Shown here one piece after another: positions 8,510 to 17,259 of a stretch of 64,000 nt of DNA. The notes under the pieces are model-generated. The model had not been told where the DNA came from. It saw only the letters and a list, made by a program, of their open reading frames with translations, and made no database searches. How positions within the stretch are numbered: the first letter of the stretch is position 1; the number at the start of each line of letters is the position of its first letter. A program made the position numbers and the translations under genes. Source of the DNA: Polynucleobacter sp. 31A-FELB (GTDB lineage: Bacteria > Pseudomonadota > Gammaproteobacteria > Burkholderiales > Burkholderiaceae); NCBI RefSeq assembly GCF_018882405.1, contig NZ_JACVOO010000008.1, positions 27,524 to 91,523 on the forward strand, in the 5' to 3' direction.

Positions 8510-10057
8510 TTAACTCATCACCCCGATTTGCCAAGGCACAAACTCATAATCCCCCAAGCCCAATAATTCACTTTTAGAGGCCTCTCCCGAAGCGGTTCTG
8601 AGGAACAGTTCAAATATACGTTGCCCCATCTCTTGAACTGAAACAGTCCCATCTAAGATCTCACCACAATTGATATCCATGTCTTCAGTAAGTCGCTCGT
8701 ACATCGGTGTATTGGTTGCAAGCTTGATACAAGGTGCTGGCTTTGATCCAAACATGGAGCCACGCCCCGTGGTAAATGCAATCAGGTTTGCACCACCAGC
8801 AATTTGACCGGTTGCGGAGACAGGATCAAAACCGGGCGTATCCATAAAGACAAAGCCCTTAGCTGTTACTGGCTCTGCATAGCGATAGACTTCCATCAAA
8901 GGTCCCGTGCCACCTTTCATAGAGGAGCCAAGTGACTTTTCAAAAATATTGGCTAGGCCGCCAATTTGATTCCCAGGACTCACTTGCCCATTGATTTGGA
9001 CATCGCGGCCGACAGAGTACTCATCTTTCCACCAACGAATGCGTTGGATTAATTTCTCACCAATGCTCTTGCTCGCTGCTCGACGGGTGAGTGTATGTTC
9101 AACGCCATAGATCTCGGGCGTTTCAGAAAGGATCCCCGTGCCACCATGGCGAGACAAAATATCAATCGCGGCGCCTAAGGCTGGGTTCGCTGTGATTGAA
9201 GAGAACCCATCTGATCCACCGCATTGCAAGCCAACGCAAAGATGGCTTGCGGACACTGTCTGACGCTTTGCCTTGTTGGCTTCTGGAAGGAGTGCTTTGA
9301 CCGCTTCAATTCCTGCTTCAATAGTTTTGCGTGTGCCACCAGTCTCTTGCATGATGAAGGTGTGCAAGGTAGAGTTTTCCTGCAGAGCCTCTTGCTCCAT
9401 CAATCCTTTGAGTTGATTGCGCTCACAACCTAAGCCAATAATCAGGGCAGCAGCGAGGTTGGGGTGCTGTGCATAGCCTGCCATCGTTCTGCGAAGTAGT
9501 TGCATGGGTTCGCCGCTCATCTCCATGCCGCAACCAATGCCATGACTAAAAGCGACAACACCATCAATATTGGGAAAGTCTTTTAAGCGTTCAGGCGTAA
9601 ACCATTCCGCTATTTTGTTGACGACCGTTGCAGAGCAATTGACTGTGGATAGGATACCAATGAAATTACGAGTGCCCACTTTTCCATTGGCACGGACGAA
9701 GCCTTGGAATGTTGCGCGCTCAGACTCTGGCAGAAGGGTGGTGGGCTTGTATTCGCTGGCATAGGTATAGTCGCGATCGAATTCTCGAAACTCGGTATTG
9801 TGACTATGAACCATCGTGCCAGCCTCAATATCAGTGTTGGCAAATCCTACAGTCACGTTGTATTTCAGGATGGGTTCGCCTTTGGCAATTTTTTTGGCTG
9901 CAATTTTGTAGCCTGCGGGAACCTGACTGCGACTAGTGAAATTTTCGCTTGGCACAGATTCACCAATTGCCACATCTACTCGGGCAACTACGATATTGTC
10001 ATTAGGATGAAGCCGAATAATGGGCCCAATTAGGCGCTTTTCTGAAATCTCGATCAT
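8510..10057 (-). CDS. UxaA family dehydratase (altronate/galactarate dehydratase-like)
   Basis: Protein of 515 residues with the two-part architecture of sugar-acid dehydratases. An N-terminal SAF domain (about 1-95) is followed by the large catalytic domain with GYVRANGKVGTRNFIGI, FSHGIGCGMEMSG and GLQCGGSDGFSSITANP. The conserved Cys residues in GIGCG and LQCGGSDG are consistent with the metal-dependent altronate/galactarate dehydratase family, which removes water from aldonic or aldaric acids to give 2-keto-3-deoxy acids. No hexuronate isomerase, aldolase or transporter is next to it, so altronate cannot be distinguished from another sugar acid. Monocistronic with its own terminator. Confidence 0.85.
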   Translation of the reverse strand: MIEISEKRLIGPIIRLHPNDNIVVARVDVAIGESVPSENFTSRSQVPAGYKIAAKKIAKGEPILKYNVTVGFANTDIEAGTMVHSHNTEFREFDRDYTYASEYKPTTLLPESERATFQGFVRANGKVGTRNFIGILSTVNCSATVVNKIAEWFTPERLKDFPNIDGVVAFSHGIGCGMEMSGEPMQLLRRTMAGYAQHPNLAAALIIGLGCERNQLKGLMEQEALQENSTLHTFIMQETGGTRKTIEAGIEAVKALLPEANKAKRQTVSASHLCVGLQCGGSDGFSSITANPALGAAIDILSRHGGTGILSETPEIYGVEHTLTRRAASKSIGEKLIQRIRWWKDEYSVGRDVQINGQVSPGNQIGGLANIFEKSLGSSMKGGTGPLMEVYRYAEPVTAKGFVFMDTPGFDPVSATGQIAGGANLIAFTTGRGSMFGSKPAPCIKLATNTPMYERLTEDMDINCGEILDGTVSVQEMGQRIFELFLRTASGEASKSELLGLGDYEFVPWQIGVMS

Positions 10058-10123
10058 GGGGGTGTATTCAAATTGATGGGTTCGTCAGTCAGAAGATCAT
10101 CGTAAGACGCAAACAGCAAATTT

Positions 10124-10825
10124 TTAATGACTCAGGTCAAAGATAATGACTTCAGCATCATTGCCGCCGCTGATGAGTAGGTCGCTCTCGTTTTCTATTA
10201 GCAGGGCATCGCCACCAGACAGAGGGATGCCATTGATCTGTAGCGACCCCTTCACGAGATGGGCATAGGCTTTACGCCCTGGATCGAGATCTAACTTCTG
10301 GGATTGAGATCCATTAAATAGACCTGCGTACACCTTGGCATCCGCATGAATTTTTACCGCATTACCTGATCCATCTGGCGAGGCAATCAAGCACAGCTTG
10401 CCTTGCTTGTCTGCAAGTGGAATAGATTTTTGCTCGTAACTCGGAGGTATTTCCATCACGTTTGGCTCAATCCAAATCTGGAGGAAATGGGTGGTTTGAT
10501 CTTTAGCGTGATTGAACTCGCTATGGGTAACGCCAGTGCCAGCACTCATGCGCTGAACATCCCCAGGCGGAATGCCTTTGACATTTCCCATGCTGTCTTC
10601 GTGAGCTAATTCACCAGATAGAACATAGCTGATGATTTCCATATTGCGGTGACCATGTTTGCCAAATCCCATGCCTGCAGCTACCCGATCTTCATTGATT
10701 ACCCTTAAATTGCCCCAGCCCATAAATTGAGGGTCGTGATAGCCGGCAAAAGAGAAGGAATGAAAGCTTTTAAGCCATCCATGGTCAGCGTAGCCGCGGT
10801 CTTGAGCTTTTCTGAGGGTTAGCAT
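10124..10825 (-). CDS. Pirin family protein (YhhW-like)
   Basis: Bicupin of 233 residues, the same length as E. coli YhhW (231). The metal ligands of the family are all present: His57 and His59 (GKHGHRNME), His101 and Glu103 (THSEFNH). Pirins of this type bind iron or a related metal, and some show quercetin dioxygenase activity in vitro. The physiological role is unclear. The gene stands alone, divergent from the TAXI receptor gene at 10898. Confidence 0.9.
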   Translation of the reverse strand: MLTLRKAQDRGYADHGWLKSFHSFSFAGYHDPQFMGWGNLRVINEDRVAAGMGFGKHGHRNMEIISYVLSGELAHEDSMGNVKGIPPGDVQRMSAGTGVTHSEFNHAKDQTTHFLQIWIEPNVMEIPPSYEQKSIPLADKQGKLCLIASPDGSGNAVKIHADAKVYAGLFNGSQSQKLDLDPGRKAYAHLVKGSLQINGIPLSGGDALLIENESDLLISGGNDAEVIIFDLSH

Positions 10826-10897
10826 GATGAAGGTCTTTTCTGGAATAGGATAAGCACATTATCATTAGCTTTTCACATATTTGCTGATTGGCCTTCC

Positions 10898-12304
10898 ATG
10901 GGAAGTATCAAACAAGACATAAAAGAAACTTATCTAGGACTGTTTGAGACCGTCCAAGAAAAGTGGAGTGATTTCACCCAGTTTTTAGCTGAAGCTTGGC
11001 CTTTATTGGCAATCCTCTTCCTGGGTTTAATCGGCGTGTGGTGGTATGCAGACCCTCCGCCCCCAAGACATGTAGTGATGGCCACGGGTTCGCCTGGTGG
11101 ATCCTATGAAGTATTGGGTGAGAAGTACGCCGCCTTTTTTAAGAAAAAAGGAATCACCCTGGAACTACTTCCAACCAAAGGCGCCCAGGAAAATATCACC
11201 CGTTTAGCTGATCGCGCCGATCCAGTGCAGGCCTCATTCGTTCAGGCTGGTCTTGCGAATTCGCATAGTGTGAGCGGAGTCCAATCCTTAGGCGCAATTG
11301 AATACGACCCTATCTGGTTCTTTTATCGTGGGCCCGAAGTAAAAGGACATGATTTTCAAGCAATGAACGCACGTTTTCGGCATTTTTTAGATGCCAAAAT
11401 TTCTGTCGGAACGAGGGGTAGCGGCACCTATGAGCAAGCTAGCCATATTCTGAAAGCAAATGGCGTCAAAGATGGCCCAAATTTTGTTTACTTGCCCGGT
11501 GCGCAGGCTGTAGAGGCTTTGAAAAAAGGGCAGATCGAAGGCGCATTTATTGTGGATGCTTATGAGGCTGCTAATGTCCAGGCCTTACTCGCGGATTCAA
11601 ATGTGTATTTAGCGGCATTTCCTCGTGCAGAGGCTTATACCCGCCTATTTCCTTATCTTCAGATTCTGAATGTGCCTATCGGTGGATTTAGTTTGCAGCG
11701 GAACTTTCCTTCTGAAGATATAAAGCTCATGTCTACCACCACTGATTTGCTGATTGATGACAGAATGCATCCTGCTTTGCAGTTCTTATTTCTAGAGGCG
11801 GCTCGAGAGGTTAACGGCAAGGCTTCTTTTTTCTCAGAGCGTGGCGAGTTTCCTAGTTTTAAAAACACAGGCTTTCCAGAAAGTCCTGTGGCATTACATT
11901 ATCAGAAAAATGGCTCACCCTTATTAATGGCTTACTTACCATTTTGGCTTGCGGAGCTCATCAATCGATTGGTGTTTGTGCTGCTGCCATTTTGCGCTGT
12001 TGCTTATCCAATTCTTTTAACGTTGCCTGGATACCGCAATAAGCGAATGCGTCGTAAGTTGTCAAAGTTATATGGCGTCTTGAAATCCTATGAGCAAGAG
12101 CTAATAGACAATTTTCAGCCTGAAACGAAAAGACAATATCTTCAAAAATTAGATTTACTGGAGTACGAGGTGCTGCAGCTCCAAGTGCCCAAGAGTATGG
12201 CTGGCGATTATTACGCCTTACGCACCAGCATTGATTATGTCCGCAACTGTTTGAATCGGGGAGTCCATCCATATCAATACCAAGAAGATGTTGCGGGCGT
12301 ATAG
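10898..12304 (+). CDS. TAXI family TRAP-type solute receptor, membrane anchored
   Basis: Protein of 468 residues. A transmembrane segment near residues 31-48 (WPLLAILFLGLIGVWWYA) anchors it. The periplasmic domain starts with the TAXI signature ATGSPGGSYEVLGEKY and shows typical lobes (VGTRGSGTYEQASHILKANGV). A second hydrophobic segment (about 352-375) precedes a basic cytoplasmic tail. Normal TAXI receptors are free periplasmic proteins paired with TRAP 4TM-12TM permeases. No such permease is nearby, so this protein may sense rather than import a ligand. The DUF3422 gene follows by 30 bases. Confidence 0.85.
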   Translation: MGSIKQDIKETYLGLFETVQEKWSDFTQFLAEAWPLLAILFLGLIGVWWYADPPPPRHVVMATGSPGGSYEVLGEKYAAFFKKKGITLELLPTKGAQENITRLADRADPVQASFVQAGLANSHSVSGVQSLGAIEYDPIWFFYRGPEVKGHDFQAMNARFRHFLDAKISVGTRGSGTYEQASHILKANGVKDGPNFVYLPGAQAVEALKKGQIEGAFIVDAYEAANVQALLADSNVYLAAFPRAEAYTRLFPYLQILNVPIGGFSLQRNFPSEDIKLMSTTTDLLIDDRMHPALQFLFLEAAREVNGKASFFSERGEFPSFKNTGFPESPVALHYQKNGSPLLMAYLPFWLAELINRLVFVLLPFCAVAYPILLTLPGYRNKRMRRKLSKLYGVLKSYEQELIDNFQPETKRQYLQKLDLLEYEVLQLQVPKSMAGDYYALRTSIDYVRNCLNRGVHPYQYQEDVAGV

Positions 12305-12334
12305 TTCGTTAATATCAATGAATACGCGGCTCTT

Positions 12335-13690
12335 ATGAAACCATACGATCATCCTGCTCGAAAACAGTTGCATGAAGAAGTGCATGCCCGACCCCCTATT
12401 GCGCTTTGGCCAAATGAGAGGGTACTGTCACAATCTTTTTTACTTGATGCAGATTCTCGTCAGGCTCAGATTGGGTGGATTCAAAAACTCAGTGCTGCAT
12501 TGGGCATACCCAATGATGGTGAGCAAGATCACTCTTTCAAGATGCTTACTCTGGCGCCTGAGCCGGAGAGGGTGCTGATTAAATGGGAGTTACATGGTGA
12601 GTTTGCGACCATCGCAGCTATTGTTCATAACCCCGAAAAAATTACTGGACCACTACTTGATTCTCGTCTCGCGCTAGAGAAAAGTTTGGACAATCTGTTT
12701 CGCAGTCTTGGTTGTCCAACCATTGTTGAAGCTGGCGGTGAAAGAATTTCTGCGTTAGATATGGCATTTGAGCATCGCCCTTTGTTTGCAGAGGCTCAAG
12801 AGGTGTCCGCTATTTTTAGTGGAAATACTGTCTTGGGTAGCTATATTCTCTCAAGTAAGAAAGCGCAGTTATGGACGGATTTGCGCTTGGATGAGGATGG
12901 TTATATCTCTTACTTCATTCCGCACGACATTTTGGGTTCACGACAGGCTGGTCGCGTTGCGCGTGCAATCGCTGAAGCTGAAACTTATCGAATGGCGGCA
13001 ATGATTGCCTTCCCGGTGGCCAAAAGTCTCTCTATGCCACTCAGAAGTGCGGAGTCGGAATTGGCGGATTTATCTAACAATATCTCTCAACTTCAAACTG
13101 AGCCAGGCGTCCATACTGAAAAAGATGGACAGTTTTTAGGTGAACTTTCTCAATTAGCCTCAAGAGCGGAGCAATGGATATCAGGGTACGGCTTGCGCTT
13201 TACTGCTGCTGAAGCCTATAGCCAATTACTAAGTAAAAATTTGTACGAGCTAGCAGAGTCCCCGATTCCGGGCGTGCAATCTCTTTCTGAGTTTATGGAT
13301 CGACGTTTTCAGCCTGCTATGGGTACCTGTATTTGGACTCAGCGTAGATTAAAAGAATTGTCTGATCGCATCTCAAGAACAACACAAACTCTGAGAACTC
13401 GTATTGAGTTTGTAAATGAAGAGCAGACGCAAAAATTGCTCGCTAGCATGGACCAGCGCGCACGTCTGCAGTTGCGCTTGCAGGAAACTGTGGAGAGTCT
13501 ATCGGTTCTAGTATTGACTTACTATGCTGTGAGCTTATTAGCTTATGTCGCTAAGGGCGGTAAAGAGGCGGGCTTTGCTATCCATCCAGAAATTATTGCT
13601 GCAATTGCCGCTCCTGTAGTGGCGATCATCTTCTTGTTGATTAGCAAGCGACGACGCAAGAGAATTGTTGAGATGGGTAAATCTATGTAG
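12335..13690 (+). CDS. DUF3422 family membrane protein
   Basis: Conserved proteobacterial protein of unknown function, 451 residues. The N terminus PARKQLHEEVHARPP is the family hallmark. A long soluble region rich in helices (residues 220-370, partly coiled-coil) is followed by two C-terminal transmembrane segments (about 389-405 and 415-438) and a basic tail (SKRRRKR). Co-orientation and short spacing with the anchored TAXI receptor suggest a shared transcript. No function is assigned. Confidence 0.85.
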   Translation: MKPYDHPARKQLHEEVHARPPIALWPNERVLSQSFLLDADSRQAQIGWIQKLSAALGIPNDGEQDHSFKMLTLAPEPERVLIKWELHGEFATIAAIVHNPEKITGPLLDSRLALEKSLDNLFRSLGCPTIVEAGGERISALDMAFEHRPLFAEAQEVSAIFSGNTVLGSYILSSKKAQLWTDLRLDEDGYISYFIPHDILGSRQAGRVARAIAEAETYRMAAMIAFPVAKSLSMPLRSAESELADLSNNISQLQTEPGVHTEKDGQFLGELSQLASRAEQWISGYGLRFTAAEAYSQLLSKNLYELAESPIPGVQSLSEFMDRRFQPAMGTCIWTQRRLKELSDRISRTTQTLRTRIEFVNEEQTQKLLASMDQRARLQLRLQETVESLSVLVLTYYAVSLLAYVAKGGKEAGFAIHPEIIAAIAAPVVAIIFLLISKRRRKRIVEMGKSM

Positions 13691-13695
13691 GCATT

Positions 13696-13721
13696 AAAAA
13701 AGAGGCCGAGGCCTCTTTTTT
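13696..13721. terminator. Bidirectional intrinsic terminator
   Basis: AGAGGC-CGAG-GCCTCT stem-loop flanked by six A on the left and six T on the right, so it can act on both strands. It separates the DUF3422 gene (+) from the flavoprotein gene (-). Confidence 0.9.
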
Positions 13722-13739
13722 AATTGATGCAAATACTGC

Positions 13740-15017
13740 TTAACCCAGGCTATCAGCCCAGATGTTGTGCGCCCAGCCCCAAGCATAAACACCTTCAAGG
13801 GTGGATGGTGCAGGTGATAAGCCACCAGAACCTGGAACGGTCTTAAAGGTTTTCTCGGCAGCGTTGTATTGATGAACGCTAGCAACGTGAACCACTTCGC
13901 GATCATTTACAAAGCTGTAGCAAGTATTGGTCAGCACTGGTGCTGGATTCACTTCCCAGCCACTCAATTCCGCCACGATAGCTGCAGCCGCTACTTTGGC
14001 ATGTTGGTTAGCCATATGTCCAGACTTCGGCATTAATGGCGCAATCTGAATAGAGTCACCCAATACGTGAATATCTTTGCGTGCAGTCGACTCAAAGTTC
14101 AGGAAGTTGACATTCACCCAGCGGCCATTGGAATTAGCCAAGCCAGTTTTGATGGCAATCTCACCAGCGGACATTTGCGGGAGAACGTTCAGTACATCAG
14201 CCTTAACATCATCCTCAACTTCGAGCTTAAGTGTTTTGGTTTTCGCATCAACACCAACTACATTGCTCTTTGGTCGGTACTCAATGATTCCAGCATACTG
14301 TTCAGCCCATACCTTCTTGAATAAGGCGCCCTTGGATGTCACATCTTGATTGGCATCCAAAATGACGACCTTACCTTTAGGGTTGTGAGTCTTGAGGTAG
14401 TTGGCAACCTGGCAGGCGCGCTCATAAGGTCCAGGAGGGCAGCGATATGGAGCTTCTGGGATCGTGATGGCAAAGGTGCCACCTTCACGCATGGCTGCAA
14501 TCTGCTTATGCAAGGCAACTGTTTCTGGACCTGCTTTCCAAGCTTGGAGGGTCACACCATCTTTATTGGCTTGCGCTAAGCCCTCAATGCTTTTGAAGTT
14601 CAGTGAAACTCCGGGAGATACGATCGCTTTGTCGTAACGCAAAGTCTTGCCTGAGGCGAGCGTAACCGTTTTCTTATCTGGATCAATGCTGCTGACGCTG
14701 TCTTGAATAATCTTGATGCCATGACGCTTGCTGAGAGTGTCATACGGAGATGTGATTTCAGCTAAAGTGCGTGAGCCACCAATAACCAAATTGGACATTG
14801 GGCAGGAAATAAATGAGGTGTTAGGCTCAATCAAAGTTACTCGCGCAGTGTTATTGGAGAACAAGCGCAAATATTTAGCAGCAGTAGCGCCACCATATCC
14901 ACCGCCGATAACTAGAATTTCTGCTTTTTGTAAAGTAGCTGCTTTTGTTTGGCTAGAGAGTCCTGCAAGTAGACCTACTGCTGCAGCGCTCTGACCTATA
15001 AAATGTCGACGATCCAT
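13740..15017 (-). CDS. fccB: Flavocytochrome c sulfide dehydrogenase flavoprotein subunit (FccB/SoxF-like)
   Basis: FAD protein of 425 residues expected to oxidise sulfide in the periplasm and pass electrons to a cytochrome c. A twin-arginine signal (DRRHFIG, residues 2-8) followed by an Ala/Gly-rich segment indicates Tat export of a folded flavoprotein. The Rossmann motif VIGGGYGGATAAKYL follows at about 36-50. Conserved cysteines occur in YRCPPGPYERAC and in NTCYSFVND, the regions of the redox disulfide in flavocytochrome c. The partner cytochrome gene lies immediately upstream (9-base gap). No sox or sqr gene is adjacent. Confidence 0.87.
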   Translation of the reverse strand: MDRRHFIGQSAAAVGLLAGLSSQTKAATLQKAEILVIGGGYGGATAAKYLRLFSNNTARVTLIEPNTSFISCPMSNLVIGGSRTLAEITSPYDTLSKRHGIKIIQDSVSSIDPDKKTVTLASGKTLRYDKAIVSPGVSLNFKSIEGLAQANKDGVTLQAWKAGPETVALHKQIAAMREGGTFAITIPEAPYRCPPGPYERACQVANYLKTHNPKGKVVILDANQDVTSKGALFKKVWAEQYAGIIEYRPKSNVVGVDAKTKTLKLEVEDDVKADVLNVLPQMSAGEIAIKTGLANSNGRWVNVNFLNFESTARKDIHVLGDSIQIAPLMPKSGHMANQHAKVAAAAIVAELSGWEVNPAPVLTNTCYSFVNDREVVHVASVHQYNAAEKTFKTVPGSGGLSPAPSTLEGVYAWGWAHNIWADSLG

Positions 15018-15026
15018 GGCGCCTCC

Positions 15027-15356
15027 TTATTGTTTCTTGCCAAGTTGATTGGCAATAGTGGTGAGTTGTTCGTCTGTATAGCCTTTAGCAAGTTGCGGCA
15101 TGATGGTGCCTTCGCGTGCGCCAGACTTAAATGCTTTTAATTGGGTCAGCATTTGTTCGCTAGTTAAGGTGTTGATCAGTGGCATACCGCCATCAACTAC
15201 GCCTTTACCATCCGTGCCATGGCAATTGGCACAGGTTGCGGCGAGGCTACGTTTATATAGTTGGTCGGCGCTTTGTGCGAAGCTGAGTCCGCTCCACTGA
15301 CTTAAGCCAATGAGAGCGCTAGTCACCAAAATGGGTTTTAAATACTTCACTTGCAT
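15027..15356 (-). CDS. Class I cytochrome c, probable FccA-like partner
   Basis: Monoheme periplasmic cytochrome of 109 residues. It has a Sec signal (MQVKYLKPILVTSALIGLSQWSGLSFAQ), the heme site CANCH (Cys42, Cys45, His46), and a probable axial Met86 in GTIMPQLAKG. It is translated just before the flavoprotein, so the pair probably forms a sulfide dehydrogenase or a related sulfur oxidoreductase. The promoter should lie in 15357-15537, shared with the divergent glycosyltransferase gene. Confidence 0.88.
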   Translation of the reverse strand: MQVKYLKPILVTSALIGLSQWSGLSFAQSADQLYKRSLAATCANCHGTDGKGVVDGGMPLINTLTSEQMLTQLKAFKSGAREGTIMPQLAKGYTDEQLTTIANQLGKKQ

Positions 15357-15537
15357 AGGGATTATCTCCGTCTTACATACAGCTGTTCTTAGGATGATGC
15401 TGATTGACTCTATCTTAATCAGATGGGGATGGGATTGGTGGTTTTACTTAGATTGATTTTCAATAAGCTCAGAACCAAAAATGAGGGTGCCACTGATAGT
15501 TTTTAGTCTTCAGCTCTAAGACCTATAAACTAACGGT

Positions 15538-17259
15538 ATGCGTGGCTCTTTTACTTACCGAAATTCAATATTTATCCTACTTCTAGGTGTATTTACCTAC
15601 TTGTATGGTTTGGATAGTCGCTTTGCTCCAAAGAATGGGGATGAGTATCCCTATATGCATATCGTCCGTATGACTGCTGATGCTGGAGCGTGGCTACCCC
15701 TTCAATCTGAAATGGATGGCATTAAAAATACCAAGCCGCCTTTGGTGTTTTGGGAGGGCATTGCTAGTACTGGGTGGGGTAGTGACTGGACGCTACTGGC
15801 ACTGCGTTGGCCTAGTGTTTTATATACCGGCCTAACAGCCTTGTTCTTATTTCTGGCGGTAGCTCGGTATAGCGGCAAAAAGCAAACTGGCGTATTGGCA
15901 GCTTTGGTATGGCTTTCTTTTTTTGCGACCTATCGCTATGGCCGACCATTTTTGACGGATCCCCCCGAAGTGTTTTGGCTGAGCTTGCCATTCTTTGCAT
16001 TGTTGTATTGGGGTAAAGCTGCTTTTGAATCCAAACTGCTATTTCCAGTATTGGCGGGAGCCTGCTTTGGTATGGCTTTACTGTCAAAGTCGTTTGCTTA
16101 TATTGTTCCAGGCTCATTTGCCTTGGGTCTGTTTTACTGGCGCTGGCGTGAGTGGAGCATTCCGAAAGTCTTATTGCAAGACTTATACAAAGTGATATTA
16201 ATTACTGTTCTGGCATTAGGTGTATTTGCACTCTGGTTTTTGCTAGACCCCTTCCCAGAGGCAGTCTGGAAAGAATTTGTTTTGGGGGAGAATGCCGGCA
16301 AGTTTGATGCGCGGAGCTCTAACTACCTTTTAGATCTAGTGCGTGGCGGTGACAGTATTTGGATGTTGGCTTTAACCACCTTGGCGAATGCTGGGCTTTT
16401 TACCTTCGTATTGATTTCTGCTTTGATGCAATGTTGGAAGCAGCGGCGCTTTATATCGCTTGAAGAAGGCTTGTTGCTACTTTTGGTATTGGCATTCTTC
16501 ATCGTATTTAGTTTGCCAAGCCAGCGCTCTGGCCGCTATCTATTGCCTGTGATGCCAGTCTTTGCTGCTTTGATTGCAATGTACTGGGATCGATTGCCTT
16601 TATGGGGATTCCGAATCGCATTGCTATTGCAGTTGATATTACTTTCTGCTCTTGCTTGGGTCGGCGGAAATTTGCAGCTCTCGAATTTCTTAGGTCAGCC
16701 TGGTATCTGGAATTACTCCCCAGGGCACTGGGTCTTTATGGGGCTTGCAATCGCTCTGGTACTAGTGGGTATATTCAACCGTGAACGCTGCAAGACTATT
16801 GCTTTGGCAGCTTGCTTTTTTTGCTACTGTGCGCTCACTAGTAGCTTGGCTCCGCTGGAAGGTGCATTGGGCCGATACTCACAATCCACCATTCAGGGAG
16901 TTGTTGGGCAAGATGTTTGGGTGCCCTGCGACTATCGCGCCAAGGATGAGGAGTATCGACTCTTATTGCCAGGTGCAACATTGCATGGCTATTTGGCCAA
17001 AGATGCTAACCAAATCGATTTATTAAGCAGCACTTATCCATTGGTAGCACTTCAATCCCCGATCGGCGTAGAGCCTGAACTTTGTGACTCTTGCAAGATC
17101 GTGGGCAAGCGCATGGAGATGCGAGCCCGTCATTCTGATGCGGAGATTCGGGCGATACTTAAAGGTCATATTGGAGAGCACCTGTTTGTGAATGAATATT
17201 TAGTTTCTACACCTGCAACAATTACGTTGCCAGTAGTGGGTAAGGACGCCTGTAGATGA
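15538..17259 (+). CDS. Glycosyltransferase family 39 / ArnT-like integral membrane protein
   Basis: Protein of 573 residues with about 11-12 hydrophobic helices and a C-terminal periplasmic domain of about 120 residues. An acidic pair in the first periplasmic loop (APKNGDEYPYMH, near residue 40) matches the catalytic region of the PMT/ArnT superfamily, and KPPLVFWEG resembles the lipid-carrier loop. Such enzymes move a sugar from an undecaprenyl carrier to lipid A, a glycan or a protein. The acceptor is unknown. It overlaps the next gene by 4 bases. Confidence 0.82.
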   Translation: MRGSFTYRNSIFILLLGVFTYLYGLDSRFAPKNGDEYPYMHIVRMTADAGAWLPLQSEMDGIKNTKPPLVFWEGIASTGWGSDWTLLALRWPSVLYTGLTALFLFLAVARYSGKKQTGVLAALVWLSFFATYRYGRPFLTDPPEVFWLSLPFFALLYWGKAAFESKLLFPVLAGACFGMALLSKSFAYIVPGSFALGLFYWRWREWSIPKVLLQDLYKVILITVLALGVFALWFLLDPFPEAVWKEFVLGENAGKFDARSSNYLLDLVRGGDSIWMLALTTLANAGLFTFVLISALMQCWKQRRFISLEEGLLLLLVLAFFIVFSLPSQRSGRYLLPVMPVFAALIAMYWDRLPLWGFRIALLLQLILLSALAWVGGNLQLSNFLGQPGIWNYSPGHWVFMGLAIALVLVGIFNRERCKTIALAACFFCYCALTSSLAPLEGALGRYSQSTIQGVVGQDVWVPCDYRAKDEEYRLLLPGATLHGYLAKDANQIDLLSSTYPLVALQSPIGVEPELCDSCKIVGKRMEMRARHSDAEIRAILKGHIGEHLFVNEYLVSTPATITLPVVGKDACR

